9,366 nucleotides of DNA from Pirellulales bacterium. Its GTDB lineage: Bacteria > Planctomycetota > Planctomycetia > Pirellulales > JAICIG01. The translations under genes were made by a program, and so were the position numbers. Under the pieces are notes generated by a model. That model ran no database searches and had not been told where the DNA came from. It worked only from the letters and a program-made list of their open reading frames with translations. Shown one piece after another: positions 1-6,749 of the stretch. The first letter of the stretch is position 1, and each line of letters begins with the position of its first letter. The stretch covers positions 1 to 9,366 of the forward strand of contig JAICIG010000315.1 in the NCBI GenBank assembly GCA_025924495.1, in the 5' to 3' direction.

Positions 1-72
1 AATGGCAGGGCGCGGGCGGTAACTCCAGCGCTCTTCTTCGGGCAGTGGACGGATCGGGGGACAGAATCGCAT
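1..72 (-). CDS. Possible N-terminus of an unidentified gene, cut by the left edge
   Basis: Reading leftward from an ATG whose complement is at 70-72, the frame stays open to base 1 and gives 24 residues, beginning MRFCPPIRPLPEEERWSYRP. The composition (PEEERWSYRP) looks coding rather than random. An in-frame stop lies upstream at 115-117, so any gene must start between there and here. It would lie 146 nt downstream of the oxidoreductase gene on the same strand. There is no clear Shine-Dalgarno sequence, only a GAG next to the ATG. No family is recognisable in so short a piece. A plus-strand frame across bases 3-158 is also open, so the call is weak. Confidence 0.3.
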   Translation of the reverse strand, partial: MRFCPPIRPLPEEERWSYRPRPAI

Positions 73-218
73 CTCGCGAAAAAAAGTCGAGCGAGCCCGC
101 CGCCAAACCGCCGGTCAAACCGTTCTGGTTTTGCGAGTTTTTCGCATTTTTCCGCTAGATGCTTGCCTCGCGGCAATGCTGGCATGAGGAGGCCGACTGC
201 AGCTTGGCGATAAGCGCC

Positions 219-1556
<1,338 letters not shown>

Positions 1557-1609
1557 AGGCGGGAGCTCTCCAAAAGCGGCGTGCGGAAACGGGCAGGCGT
1601 TAAGAGGGT

Positions 1610-1638
1610 AGTATTAGCCAGAAGAAGTCGCCGGGCAA
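1610..1638 (-). promoter_or_regulatory. Weak candidate sigma70-type promoter for the oxidoreductase gene
   Basis: On the minus strand, TTGCCC (1633-1638) and AATACT (1610-1615) are separated by 17 bp, each matching the E. coli consensus at four of six positions. They lie about 55 bp upstream of the oxidoreductase ATG, in the gap after the DUF1501 gene. Planctomycete promoter consensus is poorly defined and chance matches of this quality are common, so this is only a candidate for independent transcription. Confidence 0.18.
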
Positions 1639-1723
1639 GTAATTGGATCGCGAATCGCCTCGCCTTACAGTCTGTTTTCCGATTTGCTTCCGCGGAACGC
1701 CACTGAACCACCGAGGGCTTTGC

Positions 1724-3154
1724 CTACAGATCCGCAATCGGCCGGCCGATGCAGACTTGCTGGTCAATCCGCTGGAACTCGTCGAAGTAAGACTGAGCGA
1801 CGTCAACGCCTAGACGTGACAGAATCGTGGCTGCCAGATCGGCGGGCGAAACGGCCTTGTCTTCGACGTAGCCGCCCGTCTTGTTTGTCGCCCCATACAC
1901 CTGTCCGCCGCGCACGCCCCCGCCGGCCAGCAGCACGGTGAATGCATGCGGCCAATGGTCGCGGCCCGTTTTCTGCGTCATGCCGTTCTGCACAAATTGG
2001 CCGATCTTCGGCGTGCGGCCGAACTCGCCGGTAACGACGACAAGCGTCGATTCGAGCAGGCCACGTATGTGCAGGTCTTCGAGGAAGGTGGCGAAGGCGC
2101 GATCGAAGATCGGGCACAAATGGTTCTTCAGCTTGGGAAAATTTTCGTGATGCGTGTCCCAGAACGGAGAGACTTTGTCATGCTTGCTTTCGTCGTCCCA
2201 ATTCACGGTAATCAGCGAGCCGCCCGCCTCCACGAGCCGCCGCGCCAACAATAGGCTTTGCCCGAGCTTGCTATAGCCGTACCGTTCGCGCATGGCTGAC
2301 GGTTCTTGTTGCAGATCGAAGGCCTTGCGGATTTGCGCTTGAGCGAGGAGCGAAAACGCGGTTTCGCGCTGCGCGGCGAAGTCGGTCGCCGCGCGGCCTG
2401 CATTGAGGTCTCCCTTCGCGCTCGCAGCGAGGCGCTGTAAAAGTTCGCGGCGCTGGCCGAGCCGAGCGTCAGTGATCTGCTCCTGGCTCTTCAACCCTTG
2501 GACTTCAAAGTCGGTTCGGCTGGGATCGCCGTCAATCAGCAGTGCGTTGTACCGATCGCCCATCCGCCCGCCCGTTTGCCCGGCGATGCGTTTTTCCTGG
2601 CCGTCGAACTGCGAATACCACGGCAGCACGATCGACGGCGGCAAGCCGGAGGTGGGCGGTGCGAACCGCATCGCCAGCGCGCTCAGCGAAGGCCAATCTT
2701 CCGGCCGCGCTTGATCCGTGGTCGGCGGGCCGAAGTACTCGCGCCCTGTGTACATTTCGCTGCACGCCGGGCCATGCACCGGCATGTGGTGCGTCATCGA
2801 TCGCAGCAAGCAAAGCTTGTCGGTCTGCCGCGCCAAGAGCGGCAGATGCTCGCACAACTCGATGCCCGGCACATTCGTCGCCACGGGTTTGAATTCGCCG
2901 CGGATTTCCGCCGGCGCTCCGGGCTTCATGTCCCACAGGTCGATATGGCTCGGACCGCCAAACAGAAAGACGAACACGCAAGAGGTGCGGCCACCATTGG
3001 CCAGCGACGACGATTCTGCCGCAGATGCCGCGCGAAGCCGGTCAAGCTCGACTGACGACAAGCCCAATAACGACAGTCCGCCTAGTCGCAGCCATTCTCG
3101 CCGCGCGAGTGGCCGGCGAAGAGAACTGCCTGAAAGTCCAAATAGCGAGAGCAT
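1724..3154 (-). CDS. DUF1501 domain-containing protein with Tat leader
   Basis: A DUF1501 protein, 476 residues from the preferred start. The family belongs to the alkaline-phosphatase/sulfatase-like fold group, is very numerous in planctomycetes, and has no firmly established reaction. The frame also allows an ATG at 3178, adding eight residues, but the ATG at 3154 is preferred. It gives MLSLFG, matching the MLTILG start of the divergent paralogue; it places the twin-arginine motif ARREWLRLGG at residues 17-26 as usual; and GAGG lies 8 nt upstream. Family motifs are GGPSHID (66-72), RGEF with NVPGIELCE, and GEFGRTPK (376-383) followed by GRDHWP. The His and Asp of these motifs are probable metal ligands by analogy with the fold. 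The protein is expected to be exported. It is transcribed divergently from another DUF1501 gene and followed by the oxidoreductase gene. Confidence 0.92.
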   Translation of the reverse strand: MLSLFGLSGSSLRRPLARREWLRLGGLSLLGLSSVELDRLRAASAAESSSLANGGRTSCVFVFLFGGPSHIDLWDMKPGAPAEIRGEFKPVATNVPGIELCEHLPLLARQTDKLCLLRSMTHHMPVHGPACSEMYTGREYFGPPTTDQARPEDWPSLSALAMRFAPPTSGLPPSIVLPWYSQFDGQEKRIAGQTGGRMGDRYNALLIDGDPSRTDFEVQGLKSQEQITDARLGQRRELLQRLAASAKGDLNAGRAATDFAAQRETAFSLLAQAQIRKAFDLQQEPSAMRERYGYSKLGQSLLLARRLVEAGGSLITVNWDDESKHDKVSPFWDTHHENFPKLKNHLCPIFDRAFATFLEDLHIRGLLESTLVVVTGEFGRTPKIGQFVQNGMTQKTGRDHWPHAFTVLLAGGGVRGGQVYGATNKTGGYVEDKAVSPADLAATILSRLGVDVAQSYFDEFQRIDQQVCIGRPIADL

Positions 3155-3205
3155 AATAGGGGCCTCGGCAATTGCCATTGGCGATTGTATCCACTTCGGT
3201 AGGCG

Positions 3206-3270
3206 GATCGAAAAAGGAATCGCATGGAATCTTGCTGCGATTCGTCGTGGGCGCTCGATCGAAAAAAGAA
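3206..3270. repeat. Short direct repeat in the divergent promoter region
   Basis: GATCGAAAAAGGAA (3206-3219) recurs as GATCGAAAAAAGAA (3257-3270), 13 of 14 bases identical and 51 bp apart, roughly five helical turns. The copies sit between the two divergent DUF1501 genes. Paired binding sites for one regulator are possible. Two A-tract matches in 200 bp could also be chance. Confidence 0.3.
3217..3243. promoter_or_regulatory. Operator-like inverted repeat between divergent DUF1501 genes
   Basis: GAATCGCA (3217-3224) and TGCGATTC (3236-3243) form a perfect 8-bp inverted repeat with an 11-nt spacer. The half-sites are 19 bp centre to centre, close to two helical turns, as expected for a dimeric helix-turn-helix regulator. 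It lies in the shared upstream region of the genes starting at 3154 (minus) and 3357 (plus), so one regulator could act on both. No regulator gene is in the window, and the site is unsupported by other copies here. Confidence 0.35.
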
Positions 3271-3344
3271 CGTTTATTCTCTGCGTTGGATTCTGCTAAG
3301 CTCTCAAACGTTAGCGCGGCGCACGGCGACCGCTAGAGAGCATT

Positions 3345-3350
3345 GGAGGT
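3345..3350 (+). promoter_or_regulatory. Strong ribosome binding site of the plus-strand DUF1501 gene
   Basis: GGAGGT lies 6 nt before the ATG at 3357 and is a near-ideal Shine-Dalgarno sequence. It fixes the start and is much stronger than the site of the divergent paralogue, suggesting higher translation. Further upstream, TGCTAAGCT (3294-3302) resembles an extended -10 element, but no convincing -35 precedes it. Confidence 0.75.
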
Positions 3351-3356
3351 CCGGCC

Positions 3357-4709
3357 ATGTTGACGATCTTGGGCGGCGGGGCTCGATACTGCGATGGAGT
3401 TACTCGTCGCAGCTTTCTCAAAATCGGCGGGCTGGCGATGGGAGGCGCTTCGCTGCCTGAGCTGTTGCGTGCTGAAGCTCTCGCTGGCCGGCGTTCGAGC
3501 CACAAGGCCGTGATCATGATCTTCCTGTCCGGCGGGCCGCCGCATCAGGACCTGATCGATTTGAAGCCCGAAGCCCCGGTCGAAATCCGCGGCGAGTTCA
3601 GCCCGATTTCCACCAACGTACCGGGCATTGAAATCTGCGAGCTCTTGCCGCGGATGGCTTCGATGACGGACAAATTCGCCTTGATCCGCTCGATCGTCGG
3701 CTCCGAAGGCGCCCACGCGGCCTTCCAATGTCTGACCGCACGTACGCACAACCCCCAACCACCCGGCGGCTGGCCGTCGCTAGGCTCCTTCGTCTCCAAG
3801 CTCCAAGGGCCGACGCAACCGTCGATTCCGCCGTTCGTCAGTTTATCGCCCAAGATGATCACGGTGCCCTGGGCCGATCCTGGGCAGCCCGGCTATTTGG
3901 GCATCGCGCATGCGCCGTTCAAGCCGAGCGCCGAAGGGCGCGAAGATATGGTACTCAACGGCGTCACGCTCGAGCGCTTGCACGACCGCCAGGCGCTCCT
4001 GGCCAGCTTCGACCGTTTCCGTCGTGAAACCGACAAATCAGGCGCCATGCAAGGGCTCGATGCCTTCAACCAGCAAGCGCTGGGCATTCTTACTTCCAGC
4101 CGGCTGGCCGAAGCGCTCGATCTTTCGCGTGAAGATCAACGTGTGCGCGATCGCTACGGCTACGGCTCGGAAAAACCGGCCGGCTACGGGGACGCGGGGC
4201 CGCTGTTGAACACCTACTTCCTGACCGCTCGTCGCCTGGTCGAGGCGGGTGTGCGCTGCGTAACCTTGGCCTATGGACGCTGGGACTGGCACGGTAAGCC
4301 ACACGGGACGACGTTCGAAAACTCGCGCGAGCACATGCCGATGCTTGATCAAGGCGTGACGGCGCTCATCGAAGATTTGCACGAACGCGGGCTCGATCGC
4401 GACGTGTCGGTCATCGTCTGGGGCGAATTCGGCCGCACGCCCAAGATCAACGCTCAAGGGGGGCGCGACCACTGGCCGCCCGTGAGCTGTGCGCTATTGG
4501 CCGGCGGCGGCATGCGCACCGGCCAGGTGATCGGTTCGACCAACCGCTTGGGCGAGTACGCCAAAGATCGCCCCGTCACCTTCCAGGAAGTTTTCGCCAC
4601 TCTGTATCACAACCTGGGCATCGATGTGAATGCCGCCACCGTCACCGACTTGGCTGGCCGGCCGCAGTATCTCGTCGACCATGTGCAGCCGATCCGCGAG
4701 CTGATTTAG
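3357..4709 (+). CDS. DUF1501 domain-containing protein with Tat leader (second copy)
   Basis: A 450-residue DUF1501 protein and the only plus-strand gene with solid support here. The Tat motif [10 protein letters not shown] (residues 16-25) is followed by a hydrophobic segment, [12 protein letters not shown], so export is predicted. Family motifs are SGGPPHQD (58-65), VEIRGEF and NVPGIEICE, a central [16 protein letters not shown], and WGEFGRTPK (355-363) followed by GGRDHWP (368-374). Compared with the divergent paralogue, the blocks at both ends align easily. The middle differs: this copy has [17 protein letters not shown] and a DWHGKPHG segment where the other has NWDDESKHD. They are therefore diverged paralogues rather than a recent duplication. 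In planctomycetes DUF1501 genes are usually paired with DUF1549/DUF1553 genes; no partner is seen downstream, since the next gene is convergent. The biochemical role is unknown. Confidence 0.93.
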   Translation: MLTILGGGARYCDGVTRRSFLKIGGLAMGGASLPELLRAEALAGRRSSHKAVIMIFLSGGPPHQDLIDLKPEAPVEIRGEFSPISTNVPGIEICELLPRMASMTDKFALIRSIVGSEGAHAAFQCLTARTHNPQPPGGWPSLGSFVSKLQGPTQPSIPPFVSLSPKMITVPWADPGQPGYLGIAHAPFKPSAEGREDMVLNGVTLERLHDRQALLASFDRFRRETDKSGAMQGLDAFNQQALGILTSSRLAEALDLSREDQRVRDRYGYGSEKPAGYGDAGPLLNTYFLTARRLVEAGVRCVTLAYGRWDWHGKPHGTTFENSREHMPMLDQGVTALIEDLHERGLDRDVSVIVWGEFGRTPKINAQGGRDHWPPVSCALLAGGGMRTGQVIGSTNRLGEYAKDRPVTFQEVFATLYHNLGIDVNAATVTDLAGRPQYLVDHVQPIRELI

Positions 4710-4776
4710 AGCCTATCCGAGAACCGGCGTAGTAGAGTAGGCGTCCCGCCTGCCGGCCGGTTCTCGGATAGGTTCT
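4708..4776. terminator. Long perfect hairpin between convergent genes, probable bidirectional terminator or palindromic repeat
   Basis: Bases 4712-4728 and 4756-4772 are perfectly complementary over 17 bp (arm core CCTATCCGAGAACCGG). Three further pairs lie outside a single G-T position, so the stem reaches 4708-4776. The loop contains a nested hairpin, AGGCG-TCC-CGCCT (4739-4751). The left arm begins at the last base of the DUF1501 stop codon, and the dimethylformamidase-like gene ends at 4869 on the opposite strand, so it suits termination of both. There is no T-tract, which is atypical for an intrinsic terminator. The length and perfection suggest instead a mobile or dispersed palindromic repeat that may serve this role. 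Confidence 0.65.
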
Positions 4777-4793
4777 TAAGCGACCGCTGCAAA

Positions 4794-4826
4794 CATGCCT
4801 ACATCGGCGAGGCGCCGATGAAAGCG
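4794..4826. repeat. 33-nt dispersed repeat, copy 1
   Basis: This stretch matches 6715-6747 at 28 of 33 positions (shared core GCGAGGCGCCGA). It includes a perfect 8-bp hairpin, CATCGGCG-AGG-CGCCGATG, at 4802-4820. It lies 42 bp past the stop of the dimethylformamidase-like gene, and copy 2 lies just past the stop of the acylase gene in the same orientation. Both copies are thus in the 3' untranslated region of minus-strand genes. No protein is encoded. Confidence 0.6.
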
Positions 4827-4868
4827 TGGCGTCCTGGATAGATTCGGGCACACGTTCGGGCTGCCGCC

Positions 4869-6449
4869 TCACCCCAGAAACCGCTGAATCACGTTGGCGG
4901 TGATCTTCGAGACGGCGTCGTCGACCAACACGCAACTGGGCCAGGCGATGGAGCCGGCGGAAAAGACTTCGCCGCCGCTGGCGGTGTCGTAATAGATAAT
5001 GTCGGCGCCGCCGTTGTCGCGGTTCGTGCCTTGGGCGAGCAACTTCACATTGCGCGGCGAGCTAGGCGAGATCTTGTCGGTTTCATGCGCCGAGGCCCCG
5101 CCGGCGCAACGGCAATGCAGACTGTTGCGCCCGAACAATTCGTCGCGTTTGAGCCCTGTACCGCCGAAGGCCCAATGGTCGGCCTCAATCATTCGATAGG
5201 GCGCGCCGGTCATCGCCCCCGCTTCGGTGAACACGACTCCAAGCAAATTGGCTTCGGATTCGTAGCGCAGGTGGAACCGGCTATCGAGTTTGCGGCGGTC
5301 CATTTCTCGCGAGTCGCCGTTGCGGCAGATCATGGTCGAGAAATCGAGGAACTCGACCTCGCAATTCAGCCCGTTGCCGCCCAGATAGATGAGCTTGCCC
5401 CCTTCTTCGTTGACCCAGCGTTTGAGCCGGTCGTACATTTTTCTCGACCAATATTCGGGATGCGTCGACAGAATCAGCACGCCGTAATCGGCCAGGTTGA
5501 GCTGGTCAAAGTGAAACTGCGTTTCGGCGTAAAAGTCGTAGCCAAAGCCCTCGCGCTCGAGCCAAGCCAGCAAACGCCACTCCGCCGCGGCCAGAGGGCA
5601 TGCCGCCCGACCTTCGATCGGATCCGTCGGCTGCTCGCTCAGTGCAATCGAGTTGATCGGCTCGGGACGATCGAACGACAACGGAGCGTAGTCGTCGGTG
5701 TCGTAATGCAAGTGGTTCGGGTCGGTGTAGCGCTTCAGCTCCTGCCGCGAGTTGACCGTGGGCGTCGGCGGAAAGCGATCGGCATGTATGTAATTGCTGC
5801 GGCCGCCGAAACTATTGTAGGCGTTCCAGGTGATGTTCGAGGCGAGCACGGCCAGCTTGTTCGCCGGCTTTGCAGGCGCCACGACCCAGGGAAACGAAAA
5901 CTGCAGGCCCGAGGCCGTGCGGGCGTGAAAGTAATACAGCCCGCTGCGCGCGGGCGCCTCGACGAACTGCCGATGGACTTTGATGTTGTACCCCTGCTTG
6001 TTCCAGCCGACGCCCGTCTGCGTATAATCGCCATCGGGCGTGATCTGCATGGTCGCCCGAGGGCCGTGCTCGTCGTGCCAGCCGAGGTTCTTGATAAACT
6101 CCTTCTCGCGGCCATATCGCCACAGCTCAAGCTTGTAGGCTTCTACCGAGTGGACGCGAAACTCGCCCTCCTCGCCGGCTTTTACCCATTTCGGCCAGAC
6201 GTAGCCCAACAAGCCGTCGGTGAGCAAACGGAACTGATGAACCATGTCTGGTTGCACATCGAGTTTCACACGTTTCGAGCCGTAGCCTTGTTTATAGAGC
6301 GTGACCTCGTATTGGCCCGGCGCCAGCTCGGCATGCACGGCGCCACTAGCGCGCGAGCGGGCTTCGATCGAGCGCCCTTCCTGCACGAACTCCAGCATCA
6401 CATCGGGCAAGGCCACATATCGTTCGTCGCTGACATAGCCGATCAGCAT
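4869..6449 (-). CDS. N,N-dimethylformamidase beta-subunit-like protein
   Basis: A 526-residue protein resembling the large (beta) subunit of N,N-dimethylformamidase, an iron enzyme that hydrolyses formamides to amine and formate. Residues 1-75 resemble a carboxypeptidase-regulatory-like beta-sandwich (ELAPGQYEVTLYKQGY). Residues 80-115 (GYVWPKWVKAGEEGEF) match the family's Ig-like segment. The catalytic-type domain follows: NAYNSFGGRSNY (209-220), THPEYWS (329-335), a glycine-rich LIYLGGNG (353-360), DHWAFGGTGL (424-433) and a late AHETD (454-458). GGNGLNC here differs from the GGNGFYW that I recall in characterised members, so the substrate may not be dimethylformamide. No signal peptide or membrane segment is visible; the protein should be cytoplasmic. 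No small (alpha) subunit gene is adjacent. The ATG at 6449 lacks a strong Shine-Dalgarno sequence; the frame is open upstream, but no better start was seen nearby. A palindromic element begins 34 bp upstream. Confidence 0.82.
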   Translation of the reverse strand: MLIGYVSDERYVALPDVMLEFVQEGRSIEARSRASGAVHAELAPGQYEVTLYKQGYGSKRVKLDVQPDMVHQFRLLTDGLLGYVWPKWVKAGEEGEFRVHSVEAYKLELWRYGREKEFIKNLGWHDEHGPRATMQITPDGDYTQTGVGWNKQGYNIKVHRQFVEAPARSGLYYFHARTASGLQFSFPWVVAPAKPANKLAVLASNITWNAYNSFGGRSNYIHADRFPPTPTVNSRQELKRYTDPNHLHYDTDDYAPLSFDRPEPINSIALSEQPTDPIEGRAACPLAAAEWRLLAWLEREGFGYDFYAETQFHFDQLNLADYGVLILSTHPEYWSRKMYDRLKRWVNEEGGKLIYLGGNGLNCEVEFLDFSTMICRNGDSREMDRRKLDSRFHLRYESEANLLGVVFTEAGAMTGAPYRMIEADHWAFGGTGLKRDELFGRNSLHCRCAGGASAHETDKISPSSPRNVKLLAQGTNRDNGGADIIYYDTASGGEVFSAGSIAWPSCVLVDDAVSKITANVIQRFLG

Positions 6450-6483
6450 GGCGATTAGTGCTCGCTTTCTTACGGTTGGGTGG

Positions 6484-6680
6484 CATGCTTTCCTGCGAGC
6501 GTCGGCCCGGATTATTCACCGGCCCTGCGATTGGCTGGTAGAGCGCGTTCACACGAACCCGAAGCGCCAGCGAGGGATGGCGGTCGCCGCCAGGCGGCCC
6601 TTCGAGACCGTTCGCCCTCGCTCGCGCTTCGGGTTAGTATGGGCCCGCGAATAATCCGGGGTAGCGAGCAGGTAAGCATG
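6484..6680. repeat. Nested palindromic element of about 197 bp (contains the NPKRQRG repeat)
   Basis: Three concentric inverted repeats share one centre region. The outer arms, 6484-6496 and 6668-6680, match at 12 of 13 bases. The middle arms, 6506-6517 and 6649-6660 (CCCGGATTATTC), match perfectly over 12 bp, and continue after a 3-base gap with five more pairs (GGCCC 6521-6525, GGGCC 6641-6645). The inner arms, 6556-6576 and 6615-6635, match at 20 of 21 bases. A small GC hairpin (6578-6592) lies near the centre. From memory, the inner arm (AACCCGAAGCGCCAGCGAGG) belongs to a repeat abundant in planctomycete intergenic regions. The element encodes no transposase and shows no clear target-site duplication; a non-autonomous palindromic element is the most economical reading. 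Confidence 0.75.
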
Positions 6681-6714
6681 TTGCAGTGAAAATCAAATTT
6701 GAATTCGAGACCAG

Positions 6715-6747
6715 CATGCCTACGCCAGCGAGGCGCCGACGAAGGCG
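6715..6747. repeat. 33-nt dispersed repeat, copy 2
   Basis: Second copy of the repeat at 4794-4826 (28 of 33 bases identical). It ends 2 nt from the acylase stop codon (complement of 6750-6752). In the position corresponding to the 8-bp hairpin of copy 1, one stem pair has changed A-T to G-C on both sides, but two other changes break pairs, so structural conservation is uncertain. Confidence 0.6.
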
Positions 6748-6749
6748 AC

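Larger units (their letters stand above)
6450..6749. other. 300-bp non-coding gap between the acylase and dimethylformamidase-like genes
   Basis: No credible gene lies here. Most of the gap is the nested palindrome at 6484-6680 and the 33-nt repeat at 6715-6747. Between them is an AT-rich patch holding the 10-bp palindrome TCAAATTTGA (6693-6702), conspicuous in GC-rich surroundings. The short plus-strand frame at 6448-6654 encodes NPKRQRG only because it reads through the palindrome arm. Any promoter private to the dimethylformamidase-like gene must lie within the palindrome or in the 34 bp between it and the ATG. Confidence 0.7.

Noticed and set aside
132..151. Hairpin TGCGA/TCGCA followed by TTTTT, read as a plus-strand terminator
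   Set aside because: The stem is only 5 bp, AT-rich loops like this arise by chance, and no convincing plus-strand gene ends before it.
3..158. Plus-strand frame open from the left edge, as the end of an upstream gene
   Set aside because: It ends in an odd tail (PFWFCEFFAFFR), and a hairpin followed by five T residues would lie inside it. The minus-strand reading at 1-72 looks more protein-like, though neither is secure.
2498..3299. Overlapping plus-strand frames of 185 and 193 codons opposite the minus-strand DUF1501 gene
   Set aside because: The two frames overlap each other and a well-supported gene. Their translations are low-complexity Arg/Ala/Ser and match nothing I recognise.
5031..6458. 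Plus-strand open frame of 475 codons
   Set aside because: It is antisense to the dimethylformamidase-like gene along nearly its whole length, has no family motif, and is explained by GC-rich codon use on the opposite strand.
6448..6654. Short plus-strand frame encoding NPKRQRG
   Set aside because: The peptide is a by-product of reading one arm of the palindromic repeat, a familiar false gene in planctomycete annotations.
6693..6702. TCAAATTTGA palindrome as a regulatory site
   Set aside because: A single 10-bp AT-rich palindrome without a second copy or a placed promoter is not enough to call an operator.
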